Positions 49,910-59,642 of a stretch of 64,000 nucleotides of DNA are shown piece after piece. Source of the DNA: Mycobacterium sp. (lineage in GTDB: Bacteria; Actinomycetota; Actinomycetes; Mycobacteriales; Mycobacteriaceae); contig NZ_JAOPWB010000192.1 in the NCBI RefSeq assembly GCF_025965855.1, forward strand, positions 1-64,000, in the 5' to 3' direction. A model generated the notes under the pieces. It was not told where the DNA came from. It worked only from the letters and a program-made list of their open reading frames with translations, and made no database searches. Position numbers and translations under genes: made by a program. Each line of letters begins with the position of its first letter. The first letter of the stretch is position 1.

Positions 49910-52044
49910 CCGCCGGCACGCATGTGTCGCCCGAAGAGACGGACTACCACGCTCTGAACGCGATGCTGAACCTGTACGACAAGGACGGCAGGATTCAGTT
50001 CGACAAGGACGTGCTCGCGGCGCGCCAGTACTTCCTGGAGCACGTCAACCAGAACACGGTCTTCTTCCACAATCAGGACGAGAAGCTGGACTACCTGATT
50101 CGCGAGAACTACTACGAGCGTGAGGTTCTCGACCGGTACTCGCGCAACTTCGTCAAGGAGTTGCTGGACCGTGCCTACGCCAAGAAGTTCCGCTTCCCAA
50201 CGTTTCTGGGCGCGTTCAAGTACTACACCTCGTACACACTGAAGACGTTCGACGGCAAGCGGTACCTCGAGCGCTTCGAGGACCGGGTCGTCATGGTCGC
50301 GCTGACGTTGGCGTCCGGTGACACCGGGCTGGCCGAGAAGCTGGTCGACGAGATCATCGACGGGCGTTTCCAGCCGGCCACCCCGACGTTCTTGAACTCC
50401 GGCAAGGCGCAGCGCGGCGAGCCAGTGAGTTGCTTCCTCTTGCGCATCGAGGACAACATGGAGTCGATCGGGCGATCCATCAACTCCGCCCTGCAGCTGT
50501 CCAAGCGCGGCGGGGGAGTTGCGTTGCTGCTGAGTAACATTCGCGAGCACGGCGCACCGATCAAGAACATCGAGAACCAGAGCTCGGGTGTCATCCCGAT
50601 CATGAAGCTGCTGGAGGACTCGTTCTCCTACGCCAATCAGCTGGGGGCGCGCCAGGGCGCCGGCGCGGTGTATCTGAACGCTCACCACCCCGACATCTAC
50701 CGCTTCCTGGACACCAAGCGGGAGAACGCCGACGAGAAGATCCGGATCAAGACGCTGAGCCTGGGGGTGGTGATCCCCGACATCACCTTCGAGCTGGCCA
50801 AGAAGAACGAGGACATGTACCTGTTCTCGCCGTACGACGTCGAACGCGTCTACGGCGTGCCGTTCGCCGACATCTCGGTGACCGAGAAGTACTACGAGAT
50901 GGTCGACGACGCGCGCATCCGCAAGACCAAGATCAAGGCGCGGGAGTTCTTCCAGACGCTGGCCGAGCTGCAGTTCGAGTCCGGCTATCCGTACATCATG
51001 TACGAGGACACCGTGAACCGGGCCAACCCCATCGAGGGCAAGATCACGCACTCGAACCTGTGCTCGGAGATCCTGCAGGTGTCCACGCCGTCGTTGTTCA
51101 ACGATGACTTGTCGTATGCCAAGGTGGGCAAGGACATTTCGTGCAACCTGGGGTCACTGAACATCGCCAAGGCGATGGACTCACCGGACTTCGCCCAGAC
51201 GATCGAGGTGGCCATCCGCGCGCTCACCGCGGTCAGCGACCAGACGCACATCACGTCGGTGCCCTCAATCGAGCAGGGCAACAACGATTCTCACGCGATC
51301 GGGCTCGGGCAGATGAACCTGCACGGTTACCTGGCGCGTGAGGGCATCTTCTACGGCTCCGAGGAAGGCATCGACTTCACCAACATCTACTTCTACACGG
51401 TGCTGTATCACGCTTTGCGGGCCTCGAACCGCATCGCGATCGAACGAGGCACGCACTTCAAGGGTTTCGAGCGGTCCAAGTACGCGTCGGGGGAGTTCTT
51501 CGACAAGTACACCGAGCAGGTGTGGGAGCCGGCGACCGACAAGGTGCGCCAGCTCTTTGCCGATGCGGACATTCGCATCCCCACTCAGGACGACTGGAAG
51601 CGGCTGAAGGAGTCGGTGGCCGCACACGGCATCTACAACCAGAACCTGCAGGCGGTGCCGCCGACCGGGTCGATCTCCTACATCAACCACTCCACATCGT
51701 CGATCCACCCCATCGTGTCGAAGGTCGAGATCCGCAAGGAGGGCAAGATCGGGCGGGTCTACTACCCGGCGCCCTACATGACCAACGAGAACCTGGAGTA
51801 CTACCAGGACGCCTACGAGATCGGTTACGAGAAGATCATCGACACCTACGCCGCGGCCACCCAGCACGTGGACCAGGGGCTCTCGCTGACGCTGTTCTTC
51901 AAGGACACCGCCACCACCCGCGACGTGAACAAGGCGCAGATCTACGCCTGGCGCAAGGGGATCAAGACGCTGTACTACATCCGGCTGCGGCAGATGGCGC
52001 TGGAGGGCACCGAGGTCGAGGGCTGCGTCTCCTGCATGCTGTGA
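49879..52044 (+). CDS. nrdE: Class Ib ribonucleotide reductase alpha subunit NrdE
   Basis: Full-length RNR large subunit ending [11 protein letters not shown] 49879, 31-bp overlap with nrdI. Confidence 0.97.
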   Translation: MPPTVTAEPVAAGTHVSPEETDYHALNAMLNLYDKDGRIQFDKDVLAARQYFLEHVNQNTVFFHNQDEKLDYLIRENYYEREVLDRYSRNFVKELLDRAYAKKFRFPTFLGAFKYYTSYTLKTFDGKRYLERFEDRVVMVALTLASGDTGLAEKLVDEIIDGRFQPATPTFLNSGKAQRGEPVSCFLLRIEDNMESIGRSINSALQLSKRGGGVALLLSNIREHGAPIKNIENQSSGVIPIMKLLEDSFSYANQLGARQGAGAVYLNAHHPDIYRFLDTKRENADEKIRIKTLSLGVVIPDITFELAKKNEDMYLFSPYDVERVYGVPFADISVTEKYYEMVDDARIRKTKIKAREFFQTLAELQFESGYPYIMYEDTVNRANPIEGKITHSNLCSEILQVSTPSLFNDDLSYAKVGKDISCNLGSLNIAKAMDSPDFAQTIEVAIRALTAVSDQTHITSVPSIEQGNNDSHAIGLGQMNLHGYLAREGIFYGSEEGIDFTNIYFYTVLYHALRASNRIAIERGTHFKGFERSKYASGEFFDKYTEQVWEPATDKVRQLFADADIRIPTQDDWKRLKESVAAHGIYNQNLQAVPPTGSISYINHSTSSIHPIVSKVEIRKEGKIGRVYYPAPYMTNENLEYYQDAYEIGYEKIIDTYAAATQHVDQGLSLTLFFKDTATTRDVNKAQIYAWRKGIKTLYYIRLRQMALEGTEVEGCVSCML

Positions 52045-52133
52045 CGCCGCGCCGGCACGGCGGTGCCCACAAGCCAATTAGTCGTCGGCAAGCGCCGCGT
52101 TATCGCGGGCTGACGCGACCGCCCCGTGCCGAG

Positions 52134-52178
52134 TGTGAATCTGGCGACGGCTCGGCGTGTCGCGTCGTGAGATTCACA
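52134..52178. repeat. Intergenic palindrome after nrdE
   Basis: TGTGAATCTggCGACG ... CGTCGtgAGATTCACA (52134-52149 / 52163-52178). Confidence 0.65.
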
Positions 52179-52230
52179 ATCGCGAGCCGCGGAACGCCCG
52201 GTCTGCCCAGGTCAGCGACTCCTGCGCGGT

Positions 52231-52980
52231 ATGGTGCTTGATGTGGTGAGAATTCCCCGACCCTCTCGACCCCATCCGAGCGTGAAGCCCGGGGTGAAGG
52301 TCGACGCGCGCAGCGAACGCTGGCGCGAGCACCGCAAGAAGGTGCGCGGCGAAATAGTCGACGCGGCGTTCCGGGCCATCGACCGGCTGGGTCCTGAGCT
52401 GAGCGTGCGGGAGATCGCCGAAGAGGCCGGCACCGCCAAACCGAAGATCTACCGGCATTTCCACGACAAGTCCGACCTGTTTCAGGCCATCGGCGAACGT
52501 CTGCGCGACATGTTGTGGGCGGCGATCTTCCCGTCGATCGACCTGAGGACGGATTCGGCCCGCGAGGTGACCCGGCGCAGCGTCGAGGAGTACGTCAACC
52601 TCGTCGACCAGCACCCCAACGTGCTGCGTGTCTTCATCCAGGGCCGCTCCGCAGCGAGCCCCCAGATCCTCGACGAGGGCCGCGGGATCACCCTGGCCAT
52701 AGCCGACATGTTCGACAACGAGCTGCGGGAGATGGAGCTGGACCACGCGGCGATCGAACTGGCCGGCCACGCGGCCTTCGGATCGGCCGCGTCGGCCACC
52801 GAATGGTGGTTAGGCCCCGACGCCAACAGCCCGCGACGCATGCCGCGCGAGCAATTCGTCGCGCACCTGACGACCATCATGATGGGGGTCATCGTCGGCA
52901 CCGCCGAGGCGCTGGGCATCTCCTTGGATCCCGACCGGCCGATTCACAGCGTGGTGCCCAGCAACCCCGCCGCCAGCTGA
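52231..52980 (+). CDS. TetR/AcrR family regulator
   Basis: KVRGEIVDAAFRAIDRLGPELSVREIAEEAGTAKPKIYRHFHDKSDLFQAIGERL. Confidence 0.93.
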   Translation: MVLDVVRIPRPSRPHPSVKPGVKVDARSERWREHRKKVRGEIVDAAFRAIDRLGPELSVREIAEEAGTAKPKIYRHFHDKSDLFQAIGERLRDMLWAAIFPSIDLRTDSAREVTRRSVEEYVNLVDQHPNVLRVFIQGRSAASPQILDEGRGITLAIADMFDNELREMELDHAAIELAGHAAFGSAASATEWWLGPDANSPRRMPREQFVAHLTTIMMGVIVGTAEALGISLDPDRPIHSVVPSNPAAS

Positions 52981-53031
52981 CACCCGCGGCGTTGACATCG
53001 CCGCGGCCGTCGATAACACTCGCCTTATCCG

Positions 53032-53051
53032 ATACCCTGGGTACTGGGTAT
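53032..53051. promoter_or_regulatory. Inverted repeat ATACCC-TGGGTACT-GGGTAT upstream of FAD monooxygenase
   Basis: Perfect 6-bp arms just before the GTG start at 53056. Confidence 0.45.
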
Positions 53052-53055
53052 TTGC

Positions 53056-54648
53056 GTGAGCCAACAGGAAGACCGATCCACCGTGACCGATGCCATCACA
53101 CAAGCCGAGGCCTATCCTCTGTCGGGGCATGAGGCCCCGACGCCGGTTCATACCCGCGCCCTCATCATCGGGACCGGGTTCTCCGGTCTGGGCATGGGGA
53201 TCAGGCTGCAACAACAGGGCGTGGACTTCGTCATCCTGGAGAAGGCCGACGACGTCGGCGGCACGTGGCGCGACAACAGCTATCCCGGCTGCGCCTGCGA
53301 CATCCCCTCGCACCTGTACTCCTTCTCGTTCGAGCCCAAGCCCGACTGGAAGAACCCGTTCTCGTATCAGCCCGAGATCTGGGACTACCTCAAGGGGGTC
53401 ACCGAGAAATACGGGCTGCGCCGCTACATCGTGTTCAACTCGCTGGTCGACCGGGGCCACTGGGACGACGACGAGAACCGCTGGCACGTGTTCACCACCG
53501 ACGGACGGGAGTACGTCGCGCAGTTCCTGATCTCCGGGGCCGGCGCGTTGCACGTTCCGTCGTTCCCCGACATCGAGGGCCGCGACGAATTTGCCGGTCC
53601 CGCTTTCCATTCCGCGGAATGGGACAACAGCGTCGACCTGACCGGCAAGCGGGTGGCCGTGATCGGCACGGGCGCCAGCGCGATCCAGATCGTGCCCGAG
53701 ATCGTCGGGCAGGTCGCCGAACTTCAGCTCTACCAACGCACCCCGCCGTGGGTGGTGCCGCGGTCCAATCCCGAGCTCCCCGCGGCGCTGCGCCGGGCCA
53801 TGGCGAACGTTCCCGGGCTGCGTGCAGCGGTGCGTCTCGCGCTCTACTGGGCGCAGGAGGCGCTGGCCTTCGGCATGACGAAGCGACCGAACACGCTGAA
53901 GTTCATCGAGGCCTACGCGAAATACAACATCCGGCGCTCGGTGAAGGATCGCGAGCTGCGCCGCAAGCTGACCCCGCTCTACCGCATCGGTTGCAAGCGA
54001 ATCCTGAACTCCTCCACGTATTACGGTGCGGTGGCCGACCCGAAGACCGAACTTGTCACCGACGGCATCAGCCGGATCACGCCCGACGGGATCGTCACGG
54101 CGGACGGCAGGGAGCGCAAGGCGGACGTGATCGTCTACGGCACCGGCTTTCACGTCACCGACTCCTATACCTACGTCCAGATCAAGGGGCGCAACGGCGA
54201 GGACCTGGTCGACCGCTGGAACCGCGAGGGCATCGGCGCGCATCGGGGTATCACCGTCGCCGACGTGCCGAACCTGTTCTTCCTGCTGGGCCCCAACACC
54301 GGGCTCGGCCACAACTCCGTGGTGTTCATGATCGAATCCCAGATCCACTACGTGGCCGATGCGATCAAGACCTGCGACAAACTCGGCGCCCAGGCGCTGG
54401 CCCCGACGCGCGCCGCGCAGGACAAGTTCAACGACGAGTTGCAGCAACAGCTGAAGGGCTCGGTGTGGAACAGCGGCGGCTGCAGCAGCTGGTACCTCGA
54501 CGAGCACGGCAAGAACACCGTCCTGTGGGGCGGCTACACCTGGCAGTACTGGCGGGCGACCCGATCGGTCAAACGCAGCGAGTACCGGTTCTTCGGCGTG
54601 CGGACAGGATCCCGCGCCAAGCACTCAGCGGTGGCCGCTCAAGGCTGA
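53056..54648 (+). CDS. FAD-dependent monooxygenase (Baeyer-Villiger/FMO family)
   Basis: IIGTGFSGLGMGIRLQQQGVDFVILEKADDVGGTWRDNSYPGCACDIPSHLYSFSFEP; VIGTGASAIQIVPEI. Confidence 0.96.
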   Translation: MSQQEDRSTVTDAITQAEAYPLSGHEAPTPVHTRALIIGTGFSGLGMGIRLQQQGVDFVILEKADDVGGTWRDNSYPGCACDIPSHLYSFSFEPKPDWKNPFSYQPEIWDYLKGVTEKYGLRRYIVFNSLVDRGHWDDDENRWHVFTTDGREYVAQFLISGAGALHVPSFPDIEGRDEFAGPAFHSAEWDNSVDLTGKRVAVIGTGASAIQIVPEIVGQVAELQLYQRTPPWVVPRSNPELPAALRRAMANVPGLRAAVRLALYWAQEALAFGMTKRPNTLKFIEAYAKYNIRRSVKDRELRRKLTPLYRIGCKRILNSSTYYGAVADPKTELVTDGISRITPDGIVTADGRERKADVIVYGTGFHVTDSYTYVQIKGRNGEDLVDRWNREGIGAHRGITVADVPNLFFLLGPNTGLGHNSVVFMIESQIHYVADAIKTCDKLGAQALAPTRAAQDKFNDELQQQLKGSVWNSGGCSSWYLDEHGKNTVLWGGYTWQYWRATRSVKRSEYRFFGVRTGSRAKHSAVAAQG

Positions 54649-54706
54649 GGCCCCGCCGGTTAGGCATAACCCCAGTTCAGGACTGTTAAAGGGAAACCAC
54701 TCAGTA

Positions 54707-54726
54707 ATGGGGGACTGAAGGCCGCG
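54707..54726 (+). promoter_or_regulatory. DosR-like box ATGGGGGACTGAAGGCCGCG
   Basis: ~14/20 by eye to TTSGGGACTWWAGTCCCSAA, ~80 bp upstream of the USP gene. Confidence 0.35.
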
Positions 54727-54804
54727 GCGGCTCGGGGCTATTCACCGATTCGTTCTTCTTCGTCTGGCGGTTGAACCGTTGTCGGGCTTTACACTGGGAG
54801 GGAA

Positions 54805-55263
54805 ATGAGCGCCTATCAGACCGTCGTGGTCGGCACCGATGGCTCGGATTCGTCGCTGCGTGCGGTCGACCGCGCAGCCGCGATCGCTGCGGACCACGGC
54901 GCGAAATTGATCGTTGCGACGGCGCATCCCCCCGTCCCCGAGGAACGCGGTCGCTACGCCATCCCGCCGGGGAGCGACCACGGTCAGGACTACCGGACGG
55001 TGGGCGAGGCCCCCTTCTACGCGATCCTGCAGAACGCCAGGGAGCGCGCGCACCGAGTCGGGGCCAAGAACGTGCAGGAGAGGCCGATCGTCGGTGCCCC
55101 CATCAATGCGCTGGTGCAGCTCGCCGAGGAGGTCCATGCCGACCTGCTGGTCGTCGGCAACGTTGGGCTCAGCAGCGTCGCCGGCCGGCTGCTGGGGTCA
55201 GTCCCGTCCGAAGTCTCCCGCAGGGCCAAGACCGACGTCCTGATCGTCCACACCGCCGACTGA
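54805..55263 (+). CDS. Universal stress protein
   Basis: VVVGTDGSDSSLRAVDRAAAIA; ATP-binding GNVGLSSVAGRLLGSVPS; GGGAGGG RBS. Confidence 0.95.
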   Translation: MSAYQTVVVGTDGSDSSLRAVDRAAAIAADHGAKLIVATAHPPVPEERGRYAIPPGSDHGQDYRTVGEAPFYAILQNARERAHRVGAKNVQERPIVGAPINALVQLAEEVHADLLVVGNVGLSSVAGRLLGSVPSEVSRRAKTDVLIVHTAD

Positions 55264-55373
55264 AGCATGTTCGGCCTCATTGAGGTCGATAAGCGTCACC
55301 GCCTCATGATCAGCGAACCCGAACGTCTAGCAGGTCCTCGTTTAAAGTTGTCAGTTGTACCCGGGCTAATCGC

Positions 55374-56309
55374 CTAGACGTCGGCTGAAGTTACCTGCGC
55401 GCCGTGCCGTTCCGTTGACTCCGAGCCTTTTGCAAAGGACCGAAGGTTCAGGCGCACGATGCGGTCCAGGACCCGGTCGGACACCACGCGGGCGATCCGC
55501 ACGAGGATCGCGGCGTCGCGTCCGACGGTGTAGCGAGTCCGGGGACGAGATGCGGTCGCGGCCTTGGCGATCACCATTGCGGCGTGTTCGGCCGAAACGC
55601 CGATGTCGTTGAACGACCGGGCTTGTGCGGTGACGGCTGCGATGAGATCGCCGTAGCGTGCGAGTTGCGTCGCGGTCATGTTTGCCTTCAGTCCCTCCGC
55701 GGCGGCGATGCCGCGCTCGGCCATCTCGGTCTTGACTGCGCCCGGTTCGACGACGACGACCTTGATCCCGGCATGGCCGAGCTCGCGGCGCAGCGCGTCA
55801 CTGACCGCCTCGAGCGCGAACTTCGAACCGGCGTATGCGCCATAAGTCGGCAAGACCACCTTCCCGCCAACGGAACTGATGTTCACGACGGTGCCCGAGC
55901 TACTGAGTAGGGCCGGCAACAATGCCTGGGTCATCGCGATGTGACCGAACAGATTGACCTCGAACTGGCGGCGCCACTCGGCCGGCTGCAGCGTTTCGAC
56001 TGGCGCATTGATCGCGATCCCGGCGTTGTTGATCAGCGCGCGAAGGGGACGATGGAGCGGATCTCGCGCGACGCGGTCTGCGATCGCGGCCACGTCCGAT
56101 TCAACGGTGATGTCGAGGATTTGCGGCTCGATGCCTCCGATGCCCTCAATGCTCAAGCCGCGCAGCGCGTCGGCGTCGGCCTCGCGGCGTACACCGGCGA
56201 GCACGTGAAAACCCTTGCGGGCCAATTCTTTAGCTGTGGCTGCGCCTATACCGGTCGAGGCGCCGGTGACGACGACCAGCTCACGACGGCCGGCGCGATT
56301 CGAGGCATT
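55374..56309 (-). CDS. SDR family oxidoreductase
   Basis: RRELVVVTGASTGIGAATAKELARKGFHVLAGVRRE; YGAYAGSKFALEAVSDALRREL. Confidence 0.94.
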   Translation of the reverse strand, partial: NASNRAGRRELVVVTGASTGIGAATAKELARKGFHVLAGVRREADADALRGLSIEGIGGIEPQILDITVESDVAAIADRVARDPLHRPLRALINNAGIAINAPVETLQPAEWRRQFEVNLFGHIAMTQALLPALLSSSGTVVNISSVGGKVVLPTYGAYAGSKFALEAVSDALRRELGHAGIKVVVVEPGAVKTEMAERGIAAAEGLKANMTATQLARYGDLIAAVTAQARSFNDIGVSAEHAAMVIAKAATASRPRTRYTVGRDAAILVRIARVVSDRVLDRIVRLNLRSFAKGSESTERHGAQVTSADV

Positions 56310-56337
56310 CATGGCGGTCTCCATCCGATGGTGGGCG

Positions 56338-56392
56338 TTTGAGTTGACGCTGTCATCTCAAACTAGCAGTTGAGTTGACGTTGTCAACTCAA
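56338..56392. promoter_or_regulatory. Tandem TetR operators, 31-bp centre-to-centre
   Basis: TTGAGTTGAC-gct-GTCATCTCAA (56339-56361) and perfect TTGAGTTGAC-gtt-GTCAACTCAA (56370-56392). Confidence 0.8.
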
Positions 56393-56413
56393 GCGGCGGC
56401 TTATGCTCGGCGA

Positions 56414-56986
56414 GTGACGACACGATCGGAGAGTGCTGCGGCCACACGCCGTTCGTTGCTCGAGGCGGCGGGGGTCCTCCTCGACCTCGGCGGGGTCGAG
56501 GCTGTGACGCTGCGCGAGGTGGGTGCTCGCAGTGGCGTGTCACGCTCGGCGGCATATCGCCACTTCGCGGACAAGGAATCGCTGCTCACAGTTCTGGCCA
56601 CCAATGCCTTGAGCGAACTGGGCGATGCGCTCGAGGTGTTGGTCAGCAGCGGCGACTCCCCCGAGGAATCCTTGCGATCCGCTCTGCTTTCGCTGGTCAC
56701 CCTCGGCCGCACCCGGCCCCACCTGTACCGCCTGATGTTCACCACGCCGGCGGGTGATCCGGCCGCAGCGGTCCAGGCAGCCGAACGCGCTCAGGACCTG
56801 TTTCTCGACATCGTGGGTCGCATCACCGGTCCCCGGCGGGCGAGACGCTATGGAGCGCTGGTTTTGACCAGCGCCCACGGCATCACGGGTTTGGACTTGA
56901 GCGGCCACATGGATTTGGATAAGTGGCACACCAGCGCCGAGGAACTCATCGACACTCTGATCTCGGTGTTGCCAAAAGCTCGATGA
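56414..56986 (+). CDS. TetR/AcrR family regulator
   Basis: ATRRSLLEAAGVLLDLGGVEAVTLREVGARSGVSRSAAYRHFADKESLL. Confidence 0.93.
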   Translation: MTTRSESAAATRRSLLEAAGVLLDLGGVEAVTLREVGARSGVSRSAAYRHFADKESLLTVLATNALSELGDALEVLVSSGDSPEESLRSALLSLVTLGRTRPHLYRLMFTTPAGDPAAAVQAAERAQDLFLDIVGRITGPRRARRYGALVLTSAHGITGLDLSGHMDLDKWHTSAEELIDTLISVLPKAR

Positions 56987-57503
56987 ACGCCCGCGCGGCA
57001 GCGTCCACGCCGGCATCGTCATCGGTGGCCACCAGATCCAGCAGCAGGCCACGAGTGACGGCCAGCCCGAGCCTTGCCATCGCGCCGTCGTAGGGAACGT
57101 CGGCGGTGGCCTCGACCTCGCGCAGCCAGCCGTCGACGGCGCCGGGAATCATTCGCGTGAACGGCTTTTCGCCCTGGGCGGCGCGCGAATAGCACTCGAA
57201 GAAGAGGCGTTCCAATTGGCGCAATTCGGGGCGACGGAGGTCGGCCCACATCACGGCGAAGCCGTCGGCCGGATTCACCGGCAAATCGGGGACGAGGGCC
57301 ATCTGGCGGCGCTCGGCCTCCTCGACGATCGCAATCAACAGGCCTTCTCGAGAACCGAAGTGGTGCAAGAGCATCCGGTGACTGGTACCGACCTTGGCGG
57401 CGACATCGCGCAGAGAGCGGTCGCCGATGCCGTTCGCGGCGAACTCGTCGAATAGCGCATGCAGTAGTTCCCGGCGCCGTTCCAGGTCAGGCGTGCGGGC
57501 CAT
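56946..57503 (-). CDS. TetR/AcrR family regulator
   Basis: RRELLHALFDEFAANGIGDRSLRDVAAKVGTSHRMLLHHFGSREGLL. Confidence 0.92.
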   Translation of the reverse strand: MARTPDLERRRELLHALFDEFAANGIGDRSLRDVAAKVGTSHRMLLHHFGSREGLLIAIVEEAERRQMALVPDLPVNPADGFAVMWADLRRPELRQLERLFFECYSRAAQGEKPFTRMIPGAVDGWLREVEATADVPYDGAMARLGLAVTRGLLLDLVATDDDAGVDAAARAFIELLATPRSECR

Positions 57504-57933
57504 TGGCGCGGCTGGCCTGCTCGGACCGGGCCTTGAGGCCCCTGGCCTCCATGGCGAGGAAGCGCTTGGTGCGCTTGACCGTCAACTGCCCGACCAGCGC
57601 GCCGAGGACACCCCGCTGATCGAGCTCTTGGCGCACGAGGGTGCGGCCGCCAGGTAGGGCGGTGACGTAGTGGCGGGCGGTCACCAGCACGCCGGGGGAG
57701 CGGTGCACCCACGTCCAGGATGTGCCGGGTTCGATCTCGGCGACCTTCCAGACCAGCTTCTGCAGGCCGGGTTGCTTGATCGCGAACCGTTTGCCGACGG
57801 CGAGGGCGGATCCGTCCTGTCCGGTCAGGGAAGTCACCGACGCGGTCCACTCGGGCCAGCGCTCGACGTCGCTGAAGACATCCCATACGACCTGCGGCCG
57901 TGCATCTATCTCGATGCTGCCTTGGGTAAACAT
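57487..57933 (-). CDS. SRPBCC/polyketide cyclase-like protein
   Basis: MFTQGSIEIDARPQVVWDVFSDVERWPEWTASVTSLTGQDGSALAVGKRFAIKQPG. Confidence 0.88.
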   Translation of the reverse strand: MFTQGSIEIDARPQVVWDVFSDVERWPEWTASVTSLTGQDGSALAVGKRFAIKQPGLQKLVWKVAEIEPGTSWTWVHRSPGVLVTARHYVTALPGGRTLVRQELDQRGVLGALVGQLTVKRTKRFLAMEARGLKARSEQASRANGPHA

Positions 57934-57949
57934 GTACCAAATGGTACAT
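57932..57949 (-). promoter_or_regulatory. Operator ATGTACCA-AA-TGGTACAT overlapping the SRPBCC start codon
   Basis: Perfect 8-bp arms; on the minus strand TACCAT lies 7 nt before ATG (leaderless-type -10). Confidence 0.65.
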
Positions 57950-57974
57950 CCACATTGGGGTCTTGCATATGCCC

Positions 57975-59549
57975 TTACGCGACGCGTGCGTTGAGGTGCT
58001 TGAGGGCCGCCTCGGCACCGTTCCATCCGGGGATGCCGGTCACCCCGGGACCCGGGTGGGTGCACTGGCCGCACAGGAAGAGCCCTTCGACCGGAGTGGC
58101 GAACTTGTCGGCGCCCTCGACGACGCGGCCGGTCCACAGCTGGTTGGGCTGCAGCAGGCCATGCGAGTAGTCGCCGGCGTGTGCGCTGAAGGTACTGCCG
58201 AAGTAGCGGTTGGAGAACACGACGCGGTTGGTGACGGAGTCGGCGAACCCGGGCGCGAAGTTGTCGAAGATGCGCACGCAGGTGTCGGCGTATTGCTCCT
58301 TCCAGCTACGGTTTTCGTCGGCGTCCAGCCCCGTCGGGAAGTACGGGGTGAAGATGGTCGCGCTGTGCCTGCCTTCCGGCGCCAACGACGAGTCGACCAT
58401 GCTGGGGATGTACAGGTAGGTAGGCGGCGCGTCGGGAAGCTGCCCCTTGCGGTATTGCTCCCATGCGTCGCTGATGTACTCCGGCGACGGGGCGTAGGCG
58501 ACGGTGGGGCACCATTGGCCGTTGTCGTGCATGTAGGGCTGCAACCGCTCGATCCATTGGGGGGCTTGGTCGATGGTCAGGTGGGCCTGTATGTATCCCA
58601 GGTTGAAGTTGATCTCCTTGATCTTCCGGATGTAGTCGGGCGGAAAGTTCTGCGCGCCAGCCAGATTCACAAAGGTCGTGTACGGGTCGAGCGAGGAGAG
58701 CACGGCGTCGGCCGAAATCGTTGTGCCGTCGCGCAATTCGACCCCGGTGGCGCGTCCGTCGGTGACCAGGACCTGCTTGACGTGCTGTTTCATCTGCACC
58801 TCGGCGCCCAGCGATTCGGCGCGGCGGCACAGCGCCGTGCTCAGCGAGCCGATGCCCCCGCGCGGCATGATGTATTCGACGTTGCCGCCGCCAATCAGGT
58901 AGTGGTACAGCGTCGACGCGTTCGAACCGGGGGTCCAGGGGCCGCCGTCGAACGCGTCGATGGACATCGCCGCCAGCGAGCCCTGGATGCAGCGGGCCTG
59001 GTCGGGCGCCAGGAAGCGCCGGACGGTGTCCATCGTGCTGCCGTACCACATCTGGGCGAAATCGTGGCGGTCTGCGGGCGTGGGCTGGGAGGCGATCACC
59101 TCGATGATGTCGGGCGGGGGACCGAACGCCGAGTCGACGAAATACGGTGCGAACCGCCCGATGTGGGCAAACAGAGAGCCCAGGGCCGCCGCGGTGTCGG
59201 CTCCGTGATCGTCGAGCAGGTGGCGCGCCATGCGCTCGAGGTCGTTGTACATCACGAAGGGGGCGTCCTGCGCATCGCCGAACGTGCACGTCGACGTCCA
59301 CTGATCCATCAGCTCGAAGCCCCACTTGGTGAGCTCGAGCCGTTCGGTCATCTCCTGCCGCCAGATCAGCACGGCCCAGGCGCCCACGCTGTGCTTGTAT
59401 CCATCGAAGAGTTCGCGGGTCGCGGCCATCCCGCCGAGGAAGTGCGCCCGTTCGGCGACAAGCACTTTCGCGCCGCCCTTCGCCAGCACGTTCGCGGCGA
59501 CCAGACCGTTGTGACCGGCCCCGATGATGATCGCGTCATAGTCCGCCAT
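57975..59549 (-). CDS. Phytoene desaturase-like NAD(P)/FAD-dependent oxidoreductase
   Basis: DAIIIGAGHNGLVAANVLAKGGAKVLVAERAHFLGGMAATRE; LFLCGQCTHPGPGVTGIPGWNGAEAAL. Confidence 0.95.
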   Translation of the reverse strand: MADYDAIIIGAGHNGLVAANVLAKGGAKVLVAERAHFLGGMAATRELFDGYKHSVGAWAVLIWRQEMTERLELTKWGFELMDQWTSTCTFGDAQDAPFVMYNDLERMARHLLDDHGADTAAALGSLFAHIGRFAPYFVDSAFGPPPDIIEVIASQPTPADRHDFAQMWYGSTMDTVRRFLAPDQARCIQGSLAAMSIDAFDGGPWTPGSNASTLYHYLIGGGNVEYIMPRGGIGSLSTALCRRAESLGAEVQMKQHVKQVLVTDGRATGVELRDGTTISADAVLSSLDPYTTFVNLAGAQNFPPDYIRKIKEINFNLGYIQAHLTIDQAPQWIERLQPYMHDNGQWCPTVAYAPSPEYISDAWEQYRKGQLPDAPPTYLYIPSMVDSSLAPEGRHSATIFTPYFPTGLDADENRSWKEQYADTCVRIFDNFAPGFADSVTNRVVFSNRYFGSTFSAHAGDYSHGLLQPNQLWTGRVVEGADKFATPVEGLFLCGQCTHPGPGVTGIPGWNGAEAALKHLNARVA

Positions 59550-59587
59550 GCTGACTCCTCCGGTGATGATCCCTCGACAGAAGGCAC

Positions 59588-59625
59588 AATGTCACATCTG
59601 ACATATTTGCGTCAATGGTGACATT
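59588..59625. promoter_or_regulatory. Overlapping inverted repeats in the oxidoreductase/TetR divergent promoter
   Basis: ATGTCA-catc-TGACAT (59589-59604) and GTCA-atgg-TGAC (59611-59622), plus outer AATGTCAC...GTGACATT (59588-59595/59618-59625). Confidence 0.65.
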
Positions 59626-59642
59626 TGGTGTCTGCTTACACC

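Noticed and set aside
57963-59621. 552-aa plus-strand ORF
   Set aside because: Antisense of the phytoene-desaturase-like CDS.
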